A stretch of DNA of 64,000 nucleotides from Chaunax sp. Z400 (Eukaryota; Chordata; Actinopteri; Lophiiformes; Chaunacidae): the NCBI GenBank assembly GCA_037577475.1, contig CM075197.1, forward strand, positions 9,844,018-9,908,017. Reading direction: 5' to 3'. The notes under the pieces were generated by a model. It was not told the DNA's origin and made no database searches. It worked only from the letters and a program-made list of their open reading frames with translations. The position numbers and the translations under genes were made by a program. Every line of letters starts with the position of its first letter. Position 1 is the first letter of the stretch. Shown here piece after piece: positions 39,360-51,815 of this stretch.

Positions 39360-39680
39360 TCTGAGAGGCTATATTTGCATATCAGTGCTTTGAGCTTAAT
39401 ACTAGCATGCTAATGTGTTCACAATGACAATGCAAACATCCTAATGTTAAATAGGTATAATATTTATGATGCATGATCTTAGTAGAGCAGGTTAGCATGG
39501 TGTTGCAAAGTGATTAAATCCACCAAATGAGACATCTAAGACATTTAATTCAAAACCGCAAAACCTGAGTCGGTATGCATACATCCTCTGGAAATGTCTG
39601 TACCAAATTTCCTGGCAATCCATTGGATAGTTGTTGAGGCATTTCAGTATGGCCCAAAGTGGTGGACACATGCTGTGACT
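39360..39680 (+). repeat. Fish interspersed repeat
   Basis: GCTAATGTGTTCACAATGAC, ATCCTCTGGAAATGTCTGTA, CCAAATTTCCTGGCAATCCA, TTGGATAGTTGTTGAGGCAT and CCAAAGTGGTGGAC match the family also seen at 32030-32560 and, inverted, at 11040-11480. Confidence 0.6.
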
Positions 39681-42392
39681 TGAATGTAATGATAATACTT
39701 GAAGCAGAACCTGTGGCTAATGCATACATCATATACCGTATACTGCATACAGAGTGTTCTCACACGCACAAAGAGACCTACACAGAGAGCAAATTATGTA
39801 TTCACCAAACCTCCATCCTCTTCCCACTCAATCTGTCTCTCTCTGTCAGTGCTCAGAGGTGATGTAACAGGCCTGTGTAAACAAACCCAACACATCCAGA
39901 GAAAATGGAGAAAAACCACTGGATTCTCTGTGTGTTTGCACACACCCTCGCTCATACAGAGAGAAATATGTGATTTGTTTGTATTCATATTTAATTTCCA
40001 TTGACTCATCAAAGAAAGTGTCCTTTCCACTTCGGTCATAGTGGCTTCAAATCCCAAAATCCCAGACATAATAAACAAACATGCAGAATTTCCAACACCC
40101 CAAGTACAGGCATCCATTAGGCATACTAGACACTGCTACTGGGAAGTTGCCCTGCGCTGTGACCTTTACATTCTGAGCTGACAGCAAACGTCAACTCCTA
40201 ATGGTTGAAGTGACACAAGTCTGCTTTAAGAGTTCATTGGAAACCCTCCCTGTTACTACTATTAAAAAGTCAAAGGAATGGTTTGAGGCACAGGAGGAGT
40301 GAGAGGGTAACGGGGGGGAAACGGCGAGCAGTGGCAGGTGAGAAACAGATTAAACCTTTAAAAACAAGTCACTGGAAATAAAAGATGGACAGACTGGGGG
40401 TGAGGGAGAGAGAGAGAGGCGTGAGTCACATGCATAGAGCCATGGAAATATTAGACAGCAGATAGAACAGGACAGTAGAGTGAGGTCAGTGGAACAAAAG
40501 CAGTTCTGATTATTTGCCAGAAAGAGCACAACACTGTGAGTCAAGCAGAAAAGTGGCTGATTTGATGTGAGCTTTGTGTGTCTGTGAGAAAGAGTGTTTA
40601 AGTGGAGAGGAGGAGCAGAGAAAGACAGGTGTGGAGTGTTTGTTTAGGAGAGCTCCTGCCACACCTGCAGCACCACTCCTCACATTCTCCACAGCCTACA
40701 AACAACACAAACAACGTTTCTCAAAAGTGTCTTTATCCACAAAAGTTATTATAGCAATTTAAAATATTAGAATACTAGAAAATATTACTTGTTAAATGCA
40801 AGGTGACACTTTGCACTGCATGAAAGTTGTCGGGGGGGGGGGGGTGCAGCACAGGGTCTTTTAATGCTTTTCTCCTCTGGTAAACAGGTAACACTTGTTT
40901 GAAAAGAATACAGTGTAAGTGTATGATGTCTTATTCCAGCCATATTGGATTATTTTAAACAACCAAAAACATTTATGAAATGCAGACCATGCAGTCTTTG
41001 TTTCAATGCAATGGGAGTGTATTTGCTGTAGAGAGAAGGTTATTGATTTGATTAGTCAAATTACTGGTAAAAAGGTTCCTCTTCACTCCAAATTAGCAAA
41101 TGCTGACATGCTAAATTAAAATGGTGAACATTTGCTGTATTTAAGTTGATGGTAAAAATCGGTTATCCTGATGTGAGAATTTCCAACTTCTGAAAAAGTC
41201 TACGTTCACATGATGGGCTTAGAAAACAATATGGATGGTCTGATGTTTTGCCATATCAATAGCCAATTATGTCCATATCAATAAAGATTGAGTAGACTTG
41301 TGGGCTAATATCAATTATTGCAGATTTCTTTGTAAAAACTGTTACACTGGCAGCTTCACTAATATGTTAAGAATGCAAACATGTCACATCCAATAGGAAA
41401 TGACTTGCTAAAATCAACTAAATAGCTTTTGAAACATTGTAACAAAATTCCATGATCATGACATCACGCTGGGTAAATCAGGGCACTGGATTTCTGCACC
41501 AGTATCTGAGCAAAAAATCCACCGATTCAAATAATTTGAGCTTGTATTTTCCCAATTTCCAATGTGTCATGAATGCAGCATGAGGTACAGTGGTGTTTTG
41601 CGCTACATGCTATGTACAGCCTCAGCCTTGTTTTATGTTGTCATTATGGGTTTGTTTCTTTTTATTTATATCTCTTTTTTTGGTCTATGCTTGTGTCTCG
41701 TGTCTACAAATGCCAACACGTGTTTTTAAAAAAGAAGTTAACTTTGGCAAAGTGCAATAAATTTTTTGTTGTTGTCACTTAAACTACACTCATGCTGCAG
41801 CTTAAAATGACACAATTCTGGGTTTTTTCTCAAATCTGATCTTTTTGGTTTGACTGTTCACACTCATTTTTCTATGTGACCCATATCTGACATCAGTGTG
41901 AACAGATCTGTGTCATACCTGTTCATCATTAAAGCTAATAAAATAATGATGCAGCCATTCCTTTCATGCATTGCTCGCATTAGTGTGGTGACGGTCTGTC
42001 AGCTTTTTAGGCTGAAGGCAAGAAGGCAGAAACAGGATTTGATTGAAGCAATTTCCTATTTATCTATTAAATTTGCAACCTCATGTCTCCCAGTTGTCAT
42101 TGCTGTGATCATCCATGTTTGACTTTGTCCACCATTGCTGACAAAACATAGATGTGAGTGTGCTCAGTGGGAGAAAAGTCACATGAATTTTGACCTGACT
42201 GCTCACACTGCTGTCCCATCAGCAGGAATCAGATACATATCTGATTTAGGACCACATATGAAGGTGGCCTAAATCAGTTTGCTGTTCACACTGTCTTAAA
42301 AAAACACATCTGAGTCACAAAATCAGATTTGGGCCACTTTTGCCTTTAGTGTTGCCATATGGTCACCTCAAGCATGTATATTATTACCTGTA

Positions 42393-42394
<2 letters not shown>

Positions 42395-42438
<44 letters not shown>
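42395..42438. repeat. TG microsatellite
   Basis: An uninterrupted TG dinucleotide run of about 44 bp. Confidence 0.95.
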
Positions 42439-42441
<3 letters not shown>

Positions 42442-43379
42442 CATGGACAGGTATAAGGTGACTGAGAGAAAAAGCTGCAAAGTGCACAGCCTGTTCCAAA
42501 ACATCTAAAGAAAGAAAAAATGAGGGAGAAGGGAAAGAAAAACAAGCAAAGGGAGAGGTTAGGAAAGTGCCAGTAAGAAAGGACGGGGGGGCAAGGAATT
42601 TATGTCCCAAAGTTATTTTTAAACCAAGAACAGGAACTCTACTGTTGACTCCCCAAACACTGAAACGGTATAAGAGTCAAGCCGGGAAAAGAAGACAGGG
42701 AAGATACACACAAACATATATACAAACACTTATACAGCTGGCAGGGGTGTCATCCCATATTCTACATCCAAACACATTCCTGTCAACGTTTGTTAGATTA
42801 CAGGCTCACAAATTCATACTCTCTGCAAACTCATCATAATGATGTAAATACAGTATATAGCTCTGTATTTAAGGATATATACACTTTCCAAACCTTCCAT
42901 ATATATATATATATATATATAAAATTAGGATTTGGCAGGTGGGAGAACCCTAAATTCCACAGTACTGGCAAGACTAGGTTCAGAGAAAATATGTAATTTA
43001 ATGAATTATTATACCCCCAATCATAACTCTAAACCCTAAAAGTACCAAAAGTTCAATAAATTATCAAACGCATTAAAGAAAACAGGTGAGATTTGAACTT
43101 CAACATCATCTGCATGAGAGTCAACCTTTATAACCATTAAGCCATTCTGTTTGACACAGTTACCTGACCGGAACATTTTGTATTATACTGTCAATGTATG
43201 TGGCCCCTACTCCAGGTAGACTGCAGTCTAGCCTAGAAATGAACTGTTGTGCCATTATTAAGTGTGAAACTGCATTTCAGATTTATTTATTTACTTATCA
43301 TAGGTGCCAGAATGCTACCCTGGCCTTCTTTAACCTCTGGTTACACATAAACTACTTGATGGATCACCATGAACCTGGG

Positions 43380-43626
43380 TAGAAGGGCTGGGCCTGTGTC
43401 ATGGAAGAAATCATCACATTTTTGCTAGATCCTGTTTTTCCTGAATATCTATCAAACTACTAATGATACCAATGTGATTCCAAATTCTAGGGGTAGGTTT
43501 GCATCGTCAAGGAGTCATATTATGAGGGTCAAACTCATGGGACTATTAGTTTCAGGTGAAATGATGGCGAAATGGGGAAACTGAGCTGCCTTGGCGGAGG
43601 TTTGCCCTCACTGAGTGCTGTCCAGT
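43380..43626 (+). repeat. Interspersed repeat shared with the txn2 array introns
   Basis: GGGTAGAAGGGCTGGGC, CTATCAAACTACTAATGATA, CCAATGTGATTCC, AGGAGTCATATTATGAGGG and CTGAGTGCTGTCCAG appear in the same order at 56428-56670 and 59650-59895. The two txn2 copies are duplicates of one insertion; this one is independent. Confidence 0.6.
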
Positions 43627-45029
43627 TGAATATAATCAAGACACCAGTGTGCATAAGGAACAGTCATAACATATCAATTTACAGGCCAGTGGTTAAGTGT
43701 AATCATAAAGAAATGAGTCACAACATTTAAAAACATATGAAGAGCAAAAGGAGGAGAGGAGACTAAAAAATCATGGCAGATACAATACAAGGCCAAGGTA
43801 ATACATTTCTTGTTGTAACCTGCTTAACAACAATGTGAGCTTTTCCACCAGGTATGCCACCAGAGTGAGCTGGAGGAGAAAAAAAAACCGCACAAATGGG
43901 CTGAGAGGGGGGCCCTCTGTGTATGCAAAGAGCACACACCCATCCATTCAAGGAGGTCAGCGTCATTAACAGCTGCAGATTTGTACAGTCAGGATGCGAG
44001 TGGAAACTCACAGCCGGGAGAACAATCAGGTGCAGCAGTTACAACGATCCCAAGAAGTCATCATCTGTTTGGAGACACACAGTGGTCTACAGATTGCCCT
44101 GCGTCACAGAGTATCATTTCCTCTTGACCTCTAACCCGGCTCAGTGCCTTCTGTGATGAGGGAGGTCAGCCTTAGCACACACTCCAGGCCCTGGCGCCCC
44201 TGAAGGGGTCAAAAGAAACTGGGTCACCTGTACCTGTTCGTCAGTGGATATACATCTTACTGCTGCTGCCCACCCCACCAACCACCCAAGGCTTGCAAGG
44301 TCATGCCCTCCCCTCTGGACGCCCTCCCCCCTCCTTCTGCGTCTTCGCCCTCTCCTCACCTCCAAGGTGTCACAGAGAGCACCCTTGTTCTAGCCCTCGG
44401 CTGCTTTCCACCGGGACCCCTCAAAAATCCCAGATATCCCTGCAATTTCCGGTGCAATGTTAATTTGGCGGTAAGAGGGCTGGGGGGCGAGCTGCGTTGA
44501 AAAAAGAGCCTCACTCACAAACAGTTTGGGCCGCGTTTGAGGGTAAACATGTGCAGGAGGGGTATGTGAGACGAGTGGTAAGAAGGACTGAGGCTTGTGT
44601 GTTCTGGTCCTGACACACAGATCCCACCTCAGCAGGGACACAGAGTACCACTCTGTTCAGGCCCCAACCGCCACAGTTCAATAAACATCCCCTCGAAATC
44701 TCCTGTCTGTTCATTGGACAGCGCTCTCTGCTGGACAACTGAAGACATGACACAGAGAATATGGAACAAATACAAAGCCTGAAAAAAATAAACATCTCTC
44801 TCAACACATACGTAACTCAATATGTCAGACTTTTACCCATGATAGTCAATCCAGGGGATGGATGAAATACAAGCAACATTTTCAGTCGTTCTTAACCTTT
44901 TTGTCCAATTTACCTCACAGTACCCCTTCATCAACAGCACCCATCACGTTGTAGACTAATTATGAACCTAGAGCCAACAGCCGAGTAGCAACTCTAACTG
45001 TACCAACACATTGGAAGCTCACTAATTAG

Positions 45030-45800
45030 GCCCCAACATTAAGCGTGTGAGGACCCTATTGTTTTTTATTATTCTCCTTCTTCCAAATGATTTGCCTTTT
45101 TGGGGGCTTTCCATGCTCAAAAACTTATGAAAGTTGGCAGAAAAATTTGTCGGGTGTGAAATTTACATTTTATATGGTGATTGGAGATGGGCGTGGCAAA
45201 ATGGCTTTGATACACTACTACTAGGCCCTTGAGCATATTGCCTTCAAATTCAATGAGAACAGCTATAACAAGTTGGTGATGCATGATTGTGAAGCTGGTA
45301 CGTTTTCGTGCAAAGTTGTAGGAGTGGCTTTGCGGCGAATGTTGATGTTTCACCATGAAGCAGGAAGTTGTTATAACTCTGCTGTCCATGGTCTAATCTG
45401 CCCCAAACTTCACTTGCTTGATAAGAGTTCTGCCCTGAACACATCTATACAGATAAATTTGATAATACTCACAGCGCCACCTACTGGCAACAGGAAGTTA
45501 TATACTTCTGAATTTGACGTGCTACTGTTCACCACAATGATCTCAAATTTGGTGAGTAAAGCCATAAGGCCTTGATGAACCATTATTGTAAGTATAATAT
45601 TGTGAGTTTGGGTCCCATGGCGGGGCCGCGACGTTTAATGTCCATCAAACAGGAAGTTGATGTTGAGAGGCCAGGGAAGCTCAGATGAACCAAAACTGAC
45701 ACATTTGTCAAAGGTGGTAGTACTTACGATCTCATATGGTTTACAGGATCGGTTGTGGTGAATTGGCTCAACAGCACCCCCTGTAAAACTTCAAATAAGC
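45030..45800 (+). repeat. Long fish interspersed repeat, possibly DNA-transposon derived
   Basis: The block begins near TTATTATTCTCCTTCTTCC and contains CTACTACTAGGCCCTTGAGC, CAGCGCCACCTACTGGCAAC, AACAGGAAGTTATATACTT and GCACCCCCTGTAAAACTTC. From memory, CGCCACCTACTGGC next to CAGGAAGT is widespread in fish genomes. No intact transposase is visible. Confidence 0.5.
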
Positions 45801-46111
45801 ATATCCAAGTCTGTGTTTAACCTACATGTCCAGAGTTCTTCCTAGGACTAGGTGATTCAATCCGTTGGTAGTTACACTATCCTAATGGCACCTGGGCTTG
45901 TGGGTGGGAGACGGTGAAACCTAGTTGTAGTTGGTTACTTCTTCTGGATGCGTTGGTCAGGGACGAGGTCTACAGGAGGTGCCAAACCTTCACCGAGTGT
46001 TTCGGCCTTTATCCTCAGCGCCCTCTGGTTGGCAGGCCGGCAGCGACGACCAGGTCACTGCCCCACTTATCCGGGTCTGCAGGCTGTACCAGCCGCCCCC
46101 CCCCCCCCAGA

Positions 46112-46212
46112 GGATAAACCTTTGAATTGGAGGAGGATAAACCATTGCATCCTAAGGATAAACCATTGTATCTGGAGGATTTTCTTTGCATCTTGAGAAT
46201 AAACTGTAAAAA
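46112..46212. repeat. Short imperfect minisatellite
   Basis: Units of about 22-24 bases built on GGATAAACCATTG and CATCTGGAGGA repeat imperfectly four to five times, directly after a poly-C run. Confidence 0.6.
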
Positions 46213-46705
46213 CTGAAAAACCATTGTGAACATATCATCGTTACTTTGAACACGACACCTGTTCTGTCTTTTCATGTGCAGTACCAAAATGTCGGCTCAA
46301 GGAAATAGAGGTATCTACAAATCCATCAAGGTGATTGAGAGGGTTATAAAACTAAACTATTCCAGATGAAGTAAAACCTTTTAGACTGCGTTCCAACCCC
46401 AAAATGAGCATTCCTTTTAAATTTTGTGACCACCTCATGACAATTTCTTTAAAGTCTGTAAAAATGTAGAGAGAAATATATTGAATAATAACACAAAGTT
46501 GTCAGTAATAAGTAATCGTAGTAATCCTATGTATTTTTAACATTCGTCCAAAAGTAGAAATAAGGCGTAAAATATCTTTAAAATATTTGTTTGTTTTTAA
46601 TTTGATTGCTAGTGAAAACAGTCTGAAATATTCTTATTTTTTTCACATTAGGCAACTGCAGAAGTACATGGCTGGGAATCAAAGCCCTAGAACATAAGCA
46701 AGGTG

Positions 46706-46711
46706 TTTATT
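46706..46711 (-). promoter_or_regulatory. Polyadenylation signal for the minus-strand ORF
   Basis: Minus-strand AATAAA lies about 230 bases past the stop of the 305-aa ORF, a normal spacing, which gives modest support that the ORF is a real terminal exon. Confidence 0.45.
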
Positions 46712-46939
46712 CTTGTATGGAATATGGTGGGTGTAAAAACATGACATAGCACTGCAGATTTCTTTTTTCTTTTATCAGATTTTTTTATCAGAGTGTGTTT
46801 GTGGCATGAAGGTTTACACAGATCTTTTATCCACAATATCTGAATATGTTTAAAGAAATCATTCAAAAGCCAGTGAAAACATTAGGCAAACAAGGCACTA
46901 ATCTGAAAAACATATCAGTACACAATCAGAGCCTGGAAG

Positions 46940-47857
46940 TCAGTGGTCTCCCTTCTTTGGCTGGCAGACAATATCTTGCTTCCTCCTCGCTGCCTCTCTA
47001 GACAACAATGGTACAGGTAGCGAATGGATGGGGGCATCTGGGTAGAAGCAGGGTGAGGGTGGAGGTGAGTTTTCAGGGAGCAGGAGTGGCACATGCAGGA
47101 GGGAGTCTGACTGACAGATGGGAGAGAGGAAATGAGGCTGTCTGTCTTTTCTGTGGATTGCAACTGTGTCTTGCTCCCAGTGATCTGTCACCCCCCTGCA
47201 AATGGACACAAACAGTCGCTGCTGGTTGTTTGTAGCGGTGGAGACCTTCTCATGCTTATCTGCAATGCCCAGACTTTGTAACCACTCACAGAGCCTGGCA
47301 TCTTCCTCTTTCTCAGTAAGTGATGGCACTGCACATTTCTCTTTACCTGCACAGTCCACCTTATAGCTCCACTTTCTTCTCTTTTGATGACGCTTTTTTT
47401 TGGTTGCAGGATCCTGAGATGTCTTAAGTGGAGTCACAAACCTGCCCTGTCTCTCTCTATGTCCAGGTTGTGCAGATGCTGCCTGCATTGTGCCTGAGGG
47501 CTTCCTGATGTGTCTTCTAAAAACTGTCCCCCTAAATGCAGCACTCCTGTGTGGATCTTCCTGCTGAAGTGCATCCAAGACTTTGCTGGACTGAATATCC
47601 TCTGTTAGTACAACATTGCATTCCAATGGGCACATAATTGTATGAGCATGATTACCTGTCTTTATGTCCGTAAGGGTGTCTAATGGTTCAATGAGTTGTG
47701 TGTTTGCAGGCAGCACAGCCCTGGACCTGCAGAATATAGTCCGCAGTAGTCTCTGTGGGGGGAGGCTGTCAGAGAGCCCAGGCGGTCCGATGCTGCGAAA
47801 CAGCGGAGGAGGTTGAAGAGTTGAAATTCTAACTTTGTTCTCAATGCTTTTATGCAT
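46940..47857 (-). CDS. Unrecognised 305-aa protein (single or terminal exon)
   Basis: I do not recognise this protein. From the ATG at 47857 it is open for 305 codons with no intron, the longest uninterrupted frame in the window apart from the last LRRC8 exon. The frame stays open only 30 codons or fewer upstream, to a TGA near 47900; a CAG acceptor (CTATACAG) lies just inside, so upstream exons are possible. Visible features: a Pro/Leu-rich N-terminus, a basic stretch (KKKRHQKRRKWSYK) about halfway that could be a nuclear signal, then an acidic-to-helical segment (EKEEDARLCEWLQSLGI) and a Pro-rich tail. No signal peptide or membrane helix is seen. It is divergent from txn2, about 1.9 kb away. 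A minus-strand AATAAA follows at the right distance. It could be a fast-evolving fish gene or a chance ORF. Confidence 0.5.
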   Translation of the reverse strand: MHKSIENKVRISTLQPPPLFRSIGPPGLSDSLPPQRLLRTIFCRSRAVLPANTQLIEPLDTLTDIKTGNHAHTIMCPLECNVVLTEDIQSSKVLDALQQEDPHRSAAFRGTVFRRHIRKPSGTMQAASAQPGHRERQGRFVTPLKTSQDPATKKKRHQKRRKWSYKVDCAGKEKCAVPSLTEKEEDARLCEWLQSLGIADKHEKVSTATNNQQRLFVSICRGVTDHWEQDTVAIHRKDRQPHFLSPICQSDSLLHVPLLLPENSPPPSPCFYPDAPIHSLPVPLLSREAARRKQDIVCQPKKGDH

Positions 47858-47899
47858 CCTGTTCAATGTGTTCAGATACGTCCTGTATAGACATCCACG

Positions 47900-49680
47900 T
47901 CAGTCCAAACTGAGGATGATCAAAAAGACTTTGCACAGATTTAATAAAAGCAATCTTGTTTACAGCATCTCTTCTCAAAAACTGATTTAAAAAAAAACAT
48001 CAAATTGTCTAAATGGAGGTAATCTTATTTAGTTTTTGCAATGGCAAATTGTCTCAGAGGTGTGTTCAGCCTGACTCTTCATCCATACAAGATGGTGTTT
48101 GCTATGACGGATGTCTCTTCATAGAAATGACCCCTAGAAAAAGGATTTCCCTCCTTTGTTCATCACCTGGTCCTGGGCATGGTTTGTTTCAATGTCTTTA
48201 TGCTTTAGTAATCCTCACTCATGGAATATTATCCCCATCTGACAGCTTATCTGTGGTCCTCTCTGTCCAGTGTATTGTTCAGTCTGACTGTTTTCAGTGA
48301 GCCCTGGGTGACACCTATTCCTATTCCGAACCACCCACCCACCTTCTGTCTCTTTCATCTGTTACCCTCTTGGACATGAAAGGTACTGTCCATCAGCTAT
48401 TCTGTCTCAATAAATTATTAATTAATCCTGAGCAGAGGATGTTATTCACTTCATGAAAAGAAATTGATTCTTTTTTACTAGTTTATTGTTTATATACATA
48501 ATAACACAAACAAAAATGCAAAGTTAAACCACTTGTCGGACAGACGTTCGTTATTTGGTTGTGTCACGAATGGAAAGACACTTGAAAATACGTTGGTGTC
48601 ACCTGTTGATACTTTTTAGTTTCCTTTTGCTTTGCCATGCTCAATTGTTTTAAAATGTGTGAACTTGTTTATTACATGTCTGAATAGGAAAATAGCAAAA
48701 TTCAAACAAAGAAATGTCTTTTCTTGTGCACACAATGTTACTTTTTTGTCACTTTCTCTTTTGCTCAGATACATGCATTCCCACATCCCTAATATTATAT
48801 ATATATACACTGTATTTTACAATTCAGTTTGTGTGCATTTCATATACACAAGAGATTTCAAGTTGTTGTGGGCCTATATGAAGATACTGCCAACAGATGT
48901 TTAAGTTAGCTTAGCTTAGTATAAAGACTGAAAACAAGCAAAAACTGCAAGCGTGTCTCTGTCTGAAGAAGAACAACTCTGTCCTCCAACACTTTTACAG
49001 CAAACTAATTAACTTGTTAAAACTTTTATGTTAAATCATGATAAACATGAGATTTTGCAGGCGGCTATGCGCTACTTTTTGGTCTATATCTTGTTTTAAG
49101 GGATTAAACAAACATTTTAACATTTGTGAGCTTTAGAGGTGCTTGGAGGAGGATTTGTCTACTTAATAATCTTAAGTATCTTTGTCCAATGGTTTCACTT
49201 CTACAGGAAAAATCTGAGACGTCTTATAAATAATAATAAAACAGGAAAATCAGAGACACAAATCTGAATGCCTGTTCATTTTTTTTTGCTTTTATAATAT
49301 TGGCTTGTTTGTGAAATATTTTTGTGAGTGACTCCCTCTTCAGCCTTTTAAAAGTTATCTAAATTAAACTATCCCAGAAGTCTATATTTCTCTGTCTAAC
49401 GACTCATGAATATGATACATGACAAGGAGCCGAAATTGTTAAGAACCAGGTTTTAACAGGTTTCTAACAGGTAAATTCTTAATCTGATAAAAAGTGATTT
49501 ATATCCTCAATCTGTCAGATTGAGAATAAGTATAAACAACTTGAAAAGTTCTAAAACTGTAGTTGAATCGTAAATGCATTTAGTTACTTTCCACCACTGA
49601 CAGTAGATAACCTAATAATGAAATAATACATGAATTTCTCCCTTTTGCACCGCTTTTAGTAACCGGACCGCCATGTGGTT
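47900..49680. other. Region between the divergent ORF and txn2
   Basis: No exon is recognised. AT-rich with a short ATAT run near 48800. Any promoter of the minus-strand ORF should lie here, but no clear TATA/CCAAT arrangement was found. Confidence 0.35.
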
Positions 49681-49732
49681 CCCCATCTGACCAGGCGATG
49701 GCGCCACTCACAGCACTGCGGCCACGAGAAGT

Positions 49733-49833
49733 TATAAAACGACGTCACTACGTTTTCAACCTATTGAGGAGCACCAAAGAGGAAGTACTTCACTGGTCCG
49801 TGAGGCCAAGATCACCGCTAGCTAAACAACAAG
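49733..49833 (+). promoter_or_regulatory. txn2: txn2 core promoter and non-coding first exon
   Basis: TATAAAA at 49733-49739 is followed by GACGTCA at 49741-49747, a CRE-like site. The leader exon ends at 49833 before the donor GTAAACAC. The sequence is GC-richer than its surroundings. The next exon, 1.35 kb on, begins exactly at the start codon. Confidence 0.6.
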
Positions 49834-51183
49834 GTAAACACTGCAAATGTTTTACTTCGCTTTTATTTCGTTGAAATTTTGTGTGACATTTGGGAATGTG
49901 ATCCGAATCAGTACTGTTAGAGTGTTTGTGTCTGACAACGAATGGAGGCGACGGCAATAAGGTTTGGAGGAGGAGGAAAAGGACGAAGAGGGCATAGTTA
50001 TACGTAATGTAAATGGTTAATGGAGGAAACGAGCCACCGGTAGATACGAACCAACCAGAAGAAACTGGAATCACCTCCGACGAAGTTAGTGGGAAATGGA
50101 CTAATTCTTATTGAGGAAGTATTCATAAGGACAATTTTGATTGTTTAAAGCTCGTTTGTCAATTGTCAAGCAGTAATAATGTCTCAGTAAGGGCTGCACT
50201 TCGGAGCAGGGGGAGCAGTGACTGTTGATAACATGGGACAGTTTTAACACTTTTTTAATTCCTCCAATCAGAAATAAGTTAAATAAGGTCGTGTATGTGC
50301 TCAGTTTGGTTGTGTGTTGATTACAAAATAGACAGTTTTGAAACTGCCTGAAAGTTGCCAAATAATAGTGAATTCAAGCAAGTATTAGTCACGGAATACT
50401 AAATAAATACAAACTAAACTAGAAGTTACTATACTTAGAAGTCAATATAATGGAGGTGGAGGAGGAGGTGAACACATGGTGATACTGGGAATGAACTTGA
50501 ACCAAATTAATGTAGAATAAAATGTACCCCAAAAAAACAACTAATTCTTTTAACTCTAATCCTAGTCCTGAAAAGATAACTGATGCCAACTTGTAATGTT
50601 GCATCTTATACTGTACCTATGGTGGATTCAAGCTTTTATTTGACCCATTGAAGTTTTTAATATATATTCTGGTGCTTTTTGAGATGACGGGCTACCATGT
50701 CATTTTAAGAATCACAGTACTTGGATTAGCATAAATTTAATCATATTAGTAATCATAGTACTTTTGCTCGACCAATTAATCGGTTTGGCCGACAAATCCT
50801 CACCAACAGGATGTTTGACAAACTTCCGGTATCAATGGAGCTGGGTTCTGATGGCAGCACAGCCTTCACCAGTCAACCTCTCAGCTGAAATGATTGAATC
50901 TGAGAAAAAAATAATAGCTCAAAAATAAAAATAGCTCCAAACTAGATTAGTTTTATCAGTTTTATATGTATTTGTTCATTACTTTATTGAATTTCTTTAG
51001 CAGAGGATGGAGTGGAGGGGTTTGATATTTGCTGGTTTGTCTGCTTTACCTATTTTTTGGTACAGTATAAGCTTTGTGCATTCTCCTCATCTCACACAAA
51101 TATTGTGTAAAACTGTCCTGAAATTACAATGAACATTAATAACCTGCAATCTTCTGTTCTTCTATTTTATGTCATTGGCACAG

Positions 51184-51784
51184 ATGGCTCACAGACTGGT
51201 AGTGCGTAGAATTTGGACGCTTTCTACAAAAGATCTCCGCTGCCTCCCAGCATCCATTGCCACCACACCCTCCTCTTCTTTTTCCACTTCCCTGCAGCCC
51301 AGCACAACCCGGGTGTCCTTCCTCTCTTCCTCACGCACTGTGCCTCACTCCCTTCCACACACCTCCCATCGTGGGGTCTCCTTCAACGTTCAGGATAACG
51401 AGGACTTCACAGAGAGGGTCATCAACAGCCAACTTCCTGTGCTAATTGACTTCCATGCACAGTGAGTACCTCAGTGAAGGATGTTGTAGATGGCTTACCT
51501 AATTTATTTATTCATTCATTTATACCGATTTTAACCGCTTACACCCGCTTGTAGGATCGGGGGGGTTAGGGTTAGGGGCTATCCCAGCTGACTTTAGGTG
51601 GCTCATTTGGACCTTCCTCTACATTCTGAGTGTATTTATACCTTTAGGCTGAGGCGATGCAGAAAACAGGGGCTGCGAGAAAAAAATCAGCTTTTGGAGA
51701 AATGCAACCTGACATGCTGCAGTGGCTAGGTTTGCAACAGTATGATAACCGTCTCAGAAAATACCAGGGTATACGGTATTTCAC

Positions 51785-51815
<31 letters not shown>

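Larger units (their letters stand above)
37690..46700. other. Gene-free interval with scattered repeats
   Basis: I recognise no exon over about 9 kb upstream of the CCN1-like gene. The repeats listed separately cover part of it. About 44140-44560 is unusually GC-rich for the interval and has no convincing ORF; a regulatory element is possible but unsupported. Confidence 0.4.

Noticed and set aside
44140..44820. GC-rich stretch with short ORFs on both strands
   Set aside because: No frame shows a domain or consistent splice sites. A conserved regulatory element is possible but nothing in the sequence proves it.
51169..51183. Alternative txn2 start at an ATG 15 bases upstream
   Set aside because: It lies within the polypyrimidine/CAG acceptor. 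The known TXN2 N-terminus (MAQRL) aligns with MAHRL from 51184.
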